In this document: piece by piece, positions 1 through 6,796 of the stretch
Position numbering within the stretch: the first letter of the stretch is position 1
Layout of the letters: each line of letters begins with the position of its first letter
NCBI GenBank assembly: GCA_047628385.1
Contig: JBLHVH010000185.1
Location: forward strand, 1 to 7,238
Origin: PZPK01 sp047628385
GTDB lineage: Bacteria > Pseudomonadota > Gammaproteobacteria > Pseudomonadales > Oleiphilaceae
Length of the DNA: 7,238 nt
Direction of reading: 5' to 3'
Notes under the pieces: model-generated
The model's database searches: none
What the model was told of the DNA's origin: nothing
Seen by the model: only the letters and a program-made list of their open reading frames with translations
Made by a program: the position numbers and the translations under genes

Positions 1-251
1 TCGTTGTTTTTGGTAAAGCTATTTATGTACGGTATTGTCTATTATTAAAATTATTGGATGTCCTGATCTATTTGATCTATTTCTATGAATGACTATATCA
101 AAGCTTCTTCTTCTAATTGTTAACTTTTTAATTATCCTAACGTCCTCCATTTTCCTTTAAATCTATAGCTACCCTAACTGAGCTAAAACAATAGCCCTAA
201 ATCGTTAGCTAAGAAATTTCATATTAAAATTTTCAATATTCTGAAATATTC

Positions 252-279
252 TTGTCATAAAGTGTATTTATAGTACTTA
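252..279 (+). promoter_or_regulatory. Possible sigma-70 promoter for the receptor gene
   Basis: TTGTCA at 252-257 is a good match to a -35 box. Sixteen bases later TACTTA (274-279) is a mediocre -10. An alternative -10, TATAGT at 269-274, is better in itself but has no decent -35 at the right distance. Either choice would start transcription around 281-287, inside the palindrome at 281-300, which is a typical place for a repressor to act. This is a reading by eye and remains tentative. Confidence 0.3.
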
Positions 280-280
280 A

Positions 281-300
281 CTACTGGTCTAGACCAGAAG
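281..300. promoter_or_regulatory. Palindromic operator, GntR/HutC-type
   Basis: CTGGTCTAGACCAG at 284-297 is a perfect 14-bp inverted repeat. It extends to 20 bp (281-300) with a single mismatched pair (283/298). It sits 30 bases upstream of the receptor start codon, at or just after the likely transcription start. The core TGGTCTAGACCA closely resembles sites known for HutC-subfamily GntR regulators, such as the DasR site and the PhnF site of mycobacteria (TGGTATAGACCA). PhnF-like and other GntR regulators often accompany phosphonate genes, so a ligand-released repressor of this cluster is a reasonable inference. No regulator gene is present in the window. Confidence 0.7.
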
Positions 301-320
301 TTATTAATAATAAATATTTT

Positions 321-324
321 GGAG
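321..324 (+). promoter_or_regulatory. Ribosome binding site of the receptor gene
   Basis: GGAG lies 5 bases before the ATG at 330. This supports that start, which is also the one that yields a complete signal peptide. Confidence 0.75.
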
Positions 325-329
325 ATATA

Positions 330-3167
330 ATGAGAAAGTTAACACCTATTGCTGCAAGTTTATTAGCGCTTAGTAGTTTTAATTCATTCGCAGACGGCGC
401 TATTTCTGGTCTGGTCAGTGATCCCTCAGGGATTTTATCTGGGGCTAAAGTGACAATTGTTGGCAGTAAATATCAAACAGCTACAAACAGTAAAGGGCAA
501 TTTTCATTAAGTTACTTACCATCAGGCAAACAAACTATTCGTATCGAATATTTAGGTTACCCGACTTCAGACTACGAAGTTAGCGTTATTGACAATGAAT
601 CGATAGATGTAGGAAGCCTACAACTCAATGTAAACGATAATACAATGGAAGAAATTATCGCTGTCGGTTATATGCGCCGAGGCGCGATGATGTCAATGAA
701 TATGCAAAAAGAGTCGAACAATATCAAAAACGTAATGTCGGCAGATGGCATAGGTAAACTGCCGGATCGTAATGCCGCCGAAGCTTTACAAAGGATGCCT
801 GGCGTCTCTATAGAAAGAGACCAAGGAGAAGGCCGTTTTGTTGCTATTCGAGGTTTGCCTGCACAATGGAATTCTACTTCGATCAATGGTGACCGTTTGC
901 CTACAGCAGAAGAAGAAACAACGAGCAGAGCAGTAGCTTTAGATTTTTTTCCAACAGATATGATTGAACTGGTTGAAGTTTCAAAAGCAATTACGCCTGA
1001 TATGGAAGGTGACGCAATTGGCGGTAACGTTAATTTTATTACGCGTCGCGCGCCAAATGAAAGAACTTTATCAGTGAACTTGGGAGCTGGAACTTCAGAA
1101 AAAGCAGAAGGAGGCAGCCAGTCTTTAAACGTATTATACGGCGATCGTTCTGATGATGGAAAATTCGGTTTCTTAATTAATGGTACTGGGTGGGTTAGAG
1201 ATTGGGCTACTGATAACTACGAACCTCGCCGTGCAATTGATGATGATGGAATTGCAGGTGTACACCGTTTAGAGCTTAGAGATTATACCGGAACGCGCAG
1301 TACTTATGGGCTAAATATGTCCGGAGAATATTTACTCGATAGTGGTTTAGTTTATGCAAAAGCAATGTACGGTACATTGTCAGACGAAGAAACGCATTAT
1401 AAAAGTCGCGTTAGGTTTAATAAAAATCGCGTTGAATTACAGCATATTTATAATGAATTGAATACTAAAATGTATGGTTTTGAAATGGGTGGCGAATATG
1501 ACTTTGATTTTAATACCCGTATTGACTGGAAATTAAGTACCTATCAAAATCAATTTGAATATGGCGATATCCCTAATAGTGAAGATAATGCCTACTATGT
1601 TGTGAAGTTTAAGCAAAGTGTTGATTTTGATGATGAGGTTGGCACACGTAACGGTGAAGATACCGGCAGTGGACTAATTTATAATACTATTGACGGTGGT
1701 ACAGATCCGGCATTAGCAATAGGAACACATCTACCAAGCAACTGGTCTATGGATCCAACGAAAGCCGTGCTCGCCGATGTTGAACTTTATGGTATCGATA
1801 TCAAAGAGCGTGACAAGATAGTTGCTCAAGTTGATTTGACTCATGTTTACAATGAGCAACTAGAGCTAAAAACTGGTTTTAAATATCGTAGTAAAGAAAG
1901 AAACGCGAGTTTTTACGATAAATTTTATGGTTGGAACGAAGCTGAATACGGCGCAACACCGACACTTGCTCAAGTAGCATCAGATTTAAATGTTGATTTA
2001 GTGAACCAGCCAGGACGTGAAGACTACTTAGATAATTTCGCGATAGATTATCAAGCTATTTTTTCTAAAGTTATTCCTGTGAATGACTTAAAACGCTGGT
2101 GGGATGATAATCAACATAAGCTCACTTTTCTTGAAGGTGACTCTGAAGTTGTTAAAAATGGTGGTGGGTTAAGCCGAAATTTTGATCTGGAAGAAACACA
2201 CTTTTCCTTATACGGCATGGCAACCTATAAACCATCTAATAAATGGACAATACTTGGTGGTATCAGAGCTACCCAAACAAAAACGGATGTAGATGGTTTT
2301 GTTGCTGTTGAAAGTGATCAGGGTAAATCAGTTGAACCCGAACATGGAAGTAAGGATTATTGGTCTCTTTTACCTTCACTTCACGCTACCTATCACTTAG
2401 ATGATATGAGTAATGTTCGACTAGCGTTAACAAGAACTTTTTCTCGACCTGATTTTGGCCAGTTATCACCAGGGGCAACTTATTCAGAAATGGAAAACCA
2501 ACTAAAATCTGGGAACCCTGAACTAGACCCAACTTATTCAAACAACATTGATCTAATGTATGAACGTTATTTCGATGATGCCGGTATTATTTCAATAGGT
2601 TATTTTTATAAGCAGATAATCGACCCTGTATTTTCACAAAGTTATCAAGGAACATATCGAGATCAGTCAGTTACCGTAAAAAGTCCACTTAATGGAGATG
2701 AGGCGTGGCTACATGGTATCGAGTTTGCGACCAATACAGACCTAGGATTTATCAATAAACAGCTTAATAATTTTGGTTTCGCTTTCAACTTTACCTTAAT
2801 GGACTCTGATATGGATATACCTGAACGTGTTGATAGCGCTAAAATTTCAAGACAGGCAGATGAGTTATACAATGTCAGTATGTACTATGACAACAGTGAT
2901 TTGGCTGCTCGACTAGCGGTAAATCACAAAGGAAAATATATTGAAGATCACGGTAGTAACAGTTCACTTGATACTTATTATGGAGATTATACAAGTGTTG
3001 ATTTCACCGCATCATATAATATCACCTCACAAGCTATGTTCTATATTGAATTAAACAACTTAACGGATGAACCGCTAGAGTATTTTACCGGCTCAGAAAA
3101 ACGTCCAAACCAAATTGAGTACTACGGTATTCGTGGACAAATAGGCTTTAAATACGACTTCTTTTAA
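330..3167 (+). CDS. TonB-dependent outer-membrane receptor with N-terminal carboxypeptidase-regulatory-like domain
   Basis: This is an outer-membrane active transporter driven by TonB-ExbBD. Residues 1-21 form a Sec signal peptide: a basic MRK start, a hydrophobic stretch, and likely cleavage after SFA. Residues about 24-105 look like a CarboxypepD_reg-like beta-sandwich (GxVSDPSGxxLxGAxVTI, then GxFSLxYLPSGKQTI). A TonB-box-like MEEIIAVGY follows at 106-114. The plug runs from about 120 to 240, with the motifs KLPDRNAAEALQRMPGV, IRGL and GGNVNFITRRAP; these place it in the Caulobacter/Xanthomonas type of receptor common in Alteromonadales. The rest is a 22-strand-type barrel ending in aromatic YDFF, as expected for BAM recognition. 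At 945 aa it is full length for the class. Receptors of this type usually take up glycans or other organic molecules rather than siderophores. The neighbours suggest a phosphonate-bearing substrate, but nothing in the sequence proves it. The operator at 281-300 probably controls it. Confidence 0.93.
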   Translation: MRKLTPIAASLLALSSFNSFADGAISGLVSDPSGILSGAKVTIVGSKYQTATNSKGQFSLSYLPSGKQTIRIEYLGYPTSDYEVSVIDNESIDVGSLQLNVNDNTMEEIIAVGYMRRGAMMSMNMQKESNNIKNVMSADGIGKLPDRNAAEALQRMPGVSIERDQGEGRFVAIRGLPAQWNSTSINGDRLPTAEEETTSRAVALDFFPTDMIELVEVSKAITPDMEGDAIGGNVNFITRRAPNERTLSVNLGAGTSEKAEGGSQSLNVLYGDRSDDGKFGFLINGTGWVRDWATDNYEPRRAIDDDGIAGVHRLELRDYTGTRSTYGLNMSGEYLLDSGLVYAKAMYGTLSDEETHYKSRVRFNKNRVELQHIYNELNTKMYGFEMGGEYDFDFNTRIDWKLSTYQNQFEYGDIPNSEDNAYYVVKFKQSVDFDDEVGTRNGEDTGSGLIYNTIDGGTDPALAIGTHLPSNWSMDPTKAVLADVELYGIDIKERDKIVAQVDLTHVYNEQLELKTGFKYRSKERNASFYDKFYGWNEAEYGATPTLAQVASDLNVDLVNQPGREDYLDNFAIDYQAIFSKVIPVNDLKRWWDDNQHKLTFLEGDSEVVKNGGGLSRNFDLEETHFSLYGMATYKPSNKWTILGGIRATQTKTDVDGFVAVESDQGKSVEPEHGSKDYWSLLPSLHATYHLDDMSNVRLALTRTFSRPDFGQLSPGATYSEMENQLKSGNPELDPTYSNNIDLMYERYFDDAGIISIGYFYKQIIDPVFSQSYQGTYRDQSVTVKSPLNGDEAWLHGIEFATNTDLGFINKQLNNFGFAFNFTLMDSDMDIPERVDSAKISRQADELYNVSMYYDNSDLAARLAVNHKGKYIEDHGSNSSLDTYYGDYTSVDFTASYNITSQAMFYIELNNLTDEPLEYFTGSEKRPNQIEYYGIRGQIGFKYDFF

Positions 3168-3177
3168 TTGTTTTGTC

Positions 3178-3203
3178 AAATGGGAAGGGTAACCTTCCCA
3201 TTT
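3178..3203 (+). terminator. Hairpin after the receptor gene, possible terminator or attenuator
   Basis: A perfect 11-bp stem (AAATGGGAAGG, 3178-3188, pairing with 3193-3203) closes a GTAA loop of the GNRA type, beginning 11 bases after the receptor stop codon. The bases that follow are only moderately T-rich (TTTATTTAAA), and the run of six Ts lies farther down at 3216-3221. It may therefore be a leaky terminator or an mRNA-stabilising 3' structure rather than a full stop. Partial read-through would give high receptor expression and lower expression of the inner-membrane and enzyme genes. Confidence 0.6.
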
Positions 3204-3226
3204 ATTTAAAGTGCATTTTTTCATTG

Positions 3227-3230
3227 AAGG
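3227..3230 (+). promoter_or_regulatory. Ribosome binding site of the transporter gene
   Basis: AAGG lies 9 bases before the ATG at 3240, a normal spacing that supports this start. I do not see a convincing separate promoter in the 72-base gap between the receptor and this gene. Confidence 0.55.
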
Positions 3231-3239
3231 TAGTACCTA

Positions 3240-4562
3240 ATGTCTAAGATCCAACTCTATTTAAAGCGTTGTCATACCGCCATATTTGTTGTTTACGCTT
3301 CATCAGCGGCTTTTATGACATATTTTTGTATGTACGCATTTCGTAAACCATTTTCTGTAGCGAGCTATGAACAAGCTACTAGCCTCTGGGAATTTATCGA
3401 TTTCAAAGTCGCATTAGTACTGGCTCAAGTTCTGGGTTATTTACTATCAAAATTTATTGGTATTAAAGTCATCTCCGAATTAACAACAAATAAACGTGTT
3501 GTCGTATTACTAAGCCTTATTTTTGTTGCCCAACTTGCCTTGTTGATGTTTGCGATTGTACCTGAACCTTGGAAACCTTTAATGATGTTTATTAATGGTA
3601 TCCCGCTTGGCATGGTCTGGGGCATAGTTTTTAGTTTTCTTGAAGGACGTAAAACATCTGAAATTCTGGGGGCTTTTTTAAGTATTACTTTTATTGTTGC
3701 CTCTGGATTGGTACGTACCGTAGGGCAATGGCTATTGGTAGAAATACATATCCCTGAATTTTGGATGCCGGTAACTACGGGCGCTATTTTTCTAGTACCG
3801 CTGTGTTTATCTGTATTTTTTTTAGCGCAAACTCCGCCGCCAACAGCGTCAGACCGCAGTGCCCGTCAAGAACGTGAACCGATGAATGCGAAGCAACGAA
3901 TGGCGTTTTTTTTACGTTTTTCTCCCGGTATTTTATTACTGATATCGAGCTTTTTGCTGTTTACCGGCCTGCGCGACTTTCGTGATAATTTTTCAGCAGA
4001 AATATGGCAGGCGCTTGGCCATGGCGAAGAGCCGGCTATTTTTGCTTACGCTGGCATACGTATTGCCTTAGTTGTCCTTGTCGTTTTAGCTGCGATGGTG
4101 ATGGTTAAAGATAATTGCATGGCATTTTTAAGTAACCATGGTTTTATTTTGTTAGGTTGTTTTTTACTAGGGGGTAGTACATTTATATTTGAACAACAGT
4201 TCATCGATGGAAAAACATGGATGGTTTGGCTAGGCGCAGGACTCTACATAGCATATATCCCGTATAACTGTTTCCTATTTGACCGGATGATTTCTGCTGT
4301 AGGCTCAACTGCTAATGCCGGGTTTCTTCTGTACCTCGCTGACTCTGCTGGTTATTTAGGTAGCGTTGGCATACTACTTTATCGCATATTTGCGTCGCCA
4401 GATATTAGTTGGCTGGAATTTTTTATACAACTTTGTTACTTGGTTTCTATTGTTGGAGGACTATTAGTAACAAGCTCAGTTATCTATTTCAGTCATAAAC
4501 TGCTCAATTTTGGAAAGCCATTACATTTTAATTTGAGCAAAGCTAAGTCCATTGTGGATTAG
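3240..4562 (+). CDS. DUF5690-family major-facilitator-like inner-membrane transporter
   Basis: This is a polytopic inner-membrane protein of 440 aa with about 12 hydrophobic segments, near residues 12-32, 55-72, 86-106, 114-134, 142-160, 177-197, 226-243, 268-289, 298-316, 327-343, 356-380 and 393-418. A hydrophilic loop rich in charged residues (about 198-222) divides it into two halves, as in the major facilitator superfamily. The signature around 28-38 (YFCMYAFRKPF) and the segment near 130-140 (FSFLEGRKTSE) match my memory of the DUF5690 family, whose members are mostly uncharacterised. It stands between an outer-membrane receptor and aminophosphonate enzymes, 33 bases before phnX, so import of AEP or a related aminophosphonate is the natural inference. 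No ABC-type phosphonate importer is visible, which strengthens that reading. Export or a regulatory transport role cannot be excluded. The substrate is not shown by the sequence itself. Confidence 0.85.
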   Translation: MSKIQLYLKRCHTAIFVVYASSAAFMTYFCMYAFRKPFSVASYEQATSLWEFIDFKVALVLAQVLGYLLSKFIGIKVISELTTNKRVVVLLSLIFVAQLALLMFAIVPEPWKPLMMFINGIPLGMVWGIVFSFLEGRKTSEILGAFLSITFIVASGLVRTVGQWLLVEIHIPEFWMPVTTGAIFLVPLCLSVFFLAQTPPPTASDRSARQEREPMNAKQRMAFFLRFSPGILLLISSFLLFTGLRDFRDNFSAEIWQALGHGEEPAIFAYAGIRIALVVLVVLAAMVMVKDNCMAFLSNHGFILLGCFLLGGSTFIFEQQFIDGKTWMVWLGAGLYIAYIPYNCFLFDRMISAVGSTANAGFLLYLADSAGYLGSVGILLYRIFASPDISWLEFFIQLCYLVSIVGGLLVTSSVIYFSHKLLNFGKPLHFNLSKAKSIVD

Positions 4563-4584
4563 CAATATTTTTATTTAACTTATT

Positions 4585-4590
4585 GGAGAG
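4585..4590 (+). promoter_or_regulatory. Ribosome binding site of phnX
   Basis: GGAGAG ends 5 bases before the ATG at 4596. It is the only strong ribosome binding site of the enzyme block. The two genes after phnX have weak or no sites and seem to depend on translation from here. Confidence 0.7.
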
Positions 4591-4595
4591 TAAAC

Positions 4596-5405
4596 ATGCA
4601 AAATATCGAAGCCGTAATACTAGATTGGGCAGGTACTGTTGTTGATTATGGTTCTGTTGCGCCAACGACTATTTTTGTTGAAGCTTTTAAGCAAGCTTAC
4701 AATTTTGAAATCAGCTTAAACGAAGCCAGAGGCCCAATGGGCTTGGGTAAATGGGATCATATTAAAACCTTGCTACAGCAGCCTGAAGTTGCAGCTAGAT
4801 GGCGTGAAAAATTTGGAAAAAACTTTTCAGACGAAGTGGTTGATGAAATATATCAAACCTTTATGCCGTTACAAAAGGCAAAAGTTGCTGAGCATGCAAA
4901 ACCCATTAATGGTGTTTTATCTGCGTTAGACTGGATAAAAAAACAAGGTATTAAGATAGGTTCTTGTTCAGGTTATCCGCGAGAAGTTATGGAAATTTTA
5001 GTGCCAGCTGCGGCAGAGTATGGTTACAAACCAGACTGTTGGGTTGCAAGTGACGATATTGCTGCTGGCTCACGTCCGGGGCCTTGGATGGCACTGCAAA
5101 ATGTTCAAGAACTTGCAATTACAAATGTAGCAAACTGCATTAAGTTTGATGACTCTACACCGGGTATAGCCGAAGGATTAAATGCCGGTATGTGGACAGT
5201 CGGCATTGCCTTAACGGGAAATGCTGTAGGTCTTACCGAAAAAGAATGGCAAGAACTTAGCGATGAACAACAAGATGTAAAACGTCAAGATGCTTATACT
5301 GAACTTTATCAAGCAGGCGCGCATTATGTGGTAGATTCTCTTGCAGATGCCGTACCCGTCATTCAGCTTATCATGTCGGCGCGGGCGCGGAATCTAAGAC
5401 CATGA
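4596..5405 (+). CDS. phnX: Phosphonoacetaldehyde hydrolase (phosphonatase)
   Basis: PhnX is a cytoplasmic HAD-superfamily enzyme that cleaves the C-P bond of phosphonoacetaldehyde to acetaldehyde and phosphate. The core motifs are present. The nucleophile is D10 in LDWAGT, where the residue two places later is alanine (A12) rather than the aspartate of HAD phosphatases, as is typical for PhnX. K52 in MGLGKWDHI is the expected Schiff-base lysine, with H55 close by. SCSGYPREVM (123-132) gives motif II with Y127, GSRPGPWM (158-165) carries the conserved arginine R160, and KFDDSTPGIAEGLNAGMWTV (183-202) gives the acidic metal-binding motif. At 269 aa it is full length. Its substrate normally comes from the transaminase PhnW, which is absent from this window. 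Instead, the next gene is an amine-oxidising flavoenzyme whose start overlaps this stop (ATGA, 5402-5405), suggesting coupled translation. The call is secure. Confidence 0.96.
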   Translation: MQNIEAVILDWAGTVVDYGSVAPTTIFVEAFKQAYNFEISLNEARGPMGLGKWDHIKTLLQQPEVAARWREKFGKNFSDEVVDEIYQTFMPLQKAKVAEHAKPINGVLSALDWIKKQGIKIGSCSGYPREVMEILVPAAAEYGYKPDCWVASDDIAAGSRPGPWMALQNVQELAITNVANCIKFDDSTPGIAEGLNAGMWTVGIALTGNAVGLTEKEWQELSDEQQDVKRQDAYTELYQAGAHYVVDSLADAVPVIQLIMSARARNLRP

Positions 5406-6796
5406 GCGGTATAAAACCTTTTTGGTTTGAGCAGGCATTAGCGAAAACGTCGATGCCTGACATTCCAACATTAGATAAAAAAATTACTGCGGACGTATGT
5501 ATTATTGGAGGAGGTTTTACGGGGTTATGGACAGCGATAAAAACGAAACAACAAGCAAAAAATAAACGCGTAGTGATCATCGAGAAGGGACTTTGTGGTC
5601 AAGGTGCCTCAGGTAGAAACGGCGGTTGTATGCTGACGTTTTCAACCAAATTTCAATCGTTGATACGCTTTTATGGCCTAGAAGAAGCAATTCGCTTAGT
5701 TAAGGCATCAGAGCAAGCCGTTGTTGAGATCGACCAGTTTTGTAAAAAACATAATATAGATGCAGATGTGCGAACTGACGGTGCGATATATACCGCAACC
5801 AACAACCAACAGGTTGAGACATTAACTCAACCATTAGATTTATTATCCCAGCACAATTTAAATCAATGGCGTTGTTTATCGCCGAAAAATACTGCTCAAG
5901 TTACGGGATCAAGACGTAACTTAGCAGGTATTGAAAACAATGCGGGAGGCTCATTACAGCCAGGTAAATTAGTCTTAGGTTTGGTGAAATATGCACTCTC
6001 AATTGGTGTTGAAATATTTCAACAAACTGAATTTAAAGAGATTCACTATGGGCGTTTTCCTGTTGTTAAAACCAATAACGGACAGGTTAATGCGACTAAA
6101 GTGGTTTTCGCTATAAATGCATGGATGGGCAAGCATTTTAATAAATTTAATCGCCACATTACTTTAGTATCGTCAGACATGATCATTACTAAACCTATGC
6201 CGGAGCAGTTAGCCAAAATAGGCTTAAGTCATGGTAAAGCCATCGCAGACTCACGTATTTTTGTTCATTATTATCGAACAACAAGTGATGGGCGATTAAT
6301 GCTCGGAAAAGGTGGTAATATGTTCGCCTATAACAATAAAGTGCTGACAGCATTTGATCAACCAAGTCGTTATAAAAGTATACTGATTAAATCTTTTAGC
6401 CAATTCTTCCCAAGCCTTGAGCATTCATTTGAAAGCACATGGACAGGGGCGTCTGATCGCTCTACTACAGGTCTGCCATTTTTTGGACAGCTATCAGAAG
6501 ATAATAATGTATTCTACGGACTTGGCTATTCAGGCAATGGGGTTGTGCAAAGTTATTTAGGCGGTGATATTTTATCCTCTTTGGTGTTATCTTTAGACAA
6601 TGAATGGACACGTTCACGCATGGCAAAAGGTCCATTAGGGCGATTTCCACCCGAGCCAATTCGCTATATTGGTGCTAATGTGGTCAAACACTCAGTATTA
6701 AGAAAGGAAGCCGCAGAAGATAATAATCAACCAGCCACATGGTTTGATTGTCAAATGGCAAAGTTTGCCGCTGCAGCAGGTAAAGCAGACAAATGA
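5402..6796 (+). CDS. FAD-dependent aminophosphonate oxidoreductase (PbfD-like, DAO fold)
   Basis: This is a 464-aa flavoprotein of the D-amino-acid-oxidase fold (PF01266). The Rossmann dinucleotide motif is at 31-46 (DVCIIGGGFTGLWTA), followed by the acidic residue E61 that binds the FAD ribose, GASGRNGG at 68-75, and a C-terminal FAD-closing segment YGLGYSGNGV at 372-381. Length and context fit the putative aminophosphonate oxidoreductase family (TIGR03329), and members named PbfD have been reported to oxidise AEP or N-methyl-AEP to phosphonoacetaldehyde. Placed directly after phnX, it would supply PhnX with substrate in place of a PhnW transaminase, releasing ammonia or methylamine. Its ATG overlaps the phnX stop, and only a weak purine stretch precedes it, so translation is probably coupled. 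I see no signal peptide; it should be cytoplasmic. Whether AEP, a methylated AEP or a hydroxylated AEP is preferred cannot be read from the sequence. Related PuuB-like polyamine oxidases are the main alternative if context is ignored. Confidence 0.88.
   Translation: MSGIKPFWFEQALAKTSMPDIPTLDKKITADVCIIGGGFTGLWTAIKTKQQAKNKRVVIIEKGLCGQGASGRNGGCMLTFSTKFQSLIRFYGLEEAIRLVKASEQAVVEIDQFCKKHNIDADVRTDGAIYTATNNQQVETLTQPLDLLSQHNLNQWRCLSPKNTAQVTGSRRNLAGIENNAGGSLQPGKLVLGLVKYALSIGVEIFQQTEFKEIHYGRFPVVKTNNGQVNATKVVFAINAWMGKHFNKFNRHITLVSSDMIITKPMPEQLAKIGLSHGKAIADSRIFVHYYRTTSDGRLMLGKGGNMFAYNNKVLTAFDQPSRYKSILIKSFSQFFPSLEHSFESTWTGASDRSTTGLPFFGQLSEDNNVFYGLGYSGNGVVQSYLGGDILSSLVLSLDNEWTRSRMAKGPLGRFPPEPIRYIGANVVKHSVLRKEAAEDNNQPATWFDCQMAKFAAAAGKADK

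Larger units (their letters stand above)
1..329. other. AT-rich non-coding leader upstream of the receptor gene
   Basis: I see no credible gene in this stretch. Plus-strand frames entering from the left edge close quickly (for example a TAA at 46-48), so at most the last few codons of an upstream gene could be present. On the minus strand a 43-codon frame starting with the ATG complementary to 148-150 closes before the left edge and resembles nothing I know. The region holds a short tandem repeat (GATCTATTT twice, 65-82), an imperfect direct repeat (165-186 and 191-212), a possible promoter, a palindromic operator and the ribosome binding site of the receptor gene. Confidence 0.7.

Noticed and set aside
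65..82. Tandem GATCTATTT repeat
   Set aside because: There are only two 9-base copies in AT-rich DNA, with no flanking structure to suggest a mobile element or array.
19..150. A 43-codon minus-strand frame in the leader, as a possible divergent small gene
   Set aside because: Its composition is that of AT-rich non-coding DNA, with many Ile, Asn, Lys and Arg codons. It has no visible ribosome binding site and I recognise no family.
252..269. TTGTCATAAA resembling the first half of a Pho box, which would imply phosphate control
   Set aside because: Only one half-site matches. The second half is degenerate (GTGTATT) and its repeat spacing is 10 rather than 11, so PhoB control is not supported.
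668..886. Minus-strand open frame of 72 codons within the receptor gene, with similar ones at 2663-2872, 3437-3625, 5371-5580, 6465-6659 and 6883-7095
   Set aside because: All lie opposite well-supported genes with conserved motifs, and none shows a recognisable domain of its own.
1744..1752. CTGGTCTAT inside the receptor gene, like half of the operator at 284-297
   Set aside because: The opposite half is missing and the site lies deep in a coding region, so it is most likely chance.
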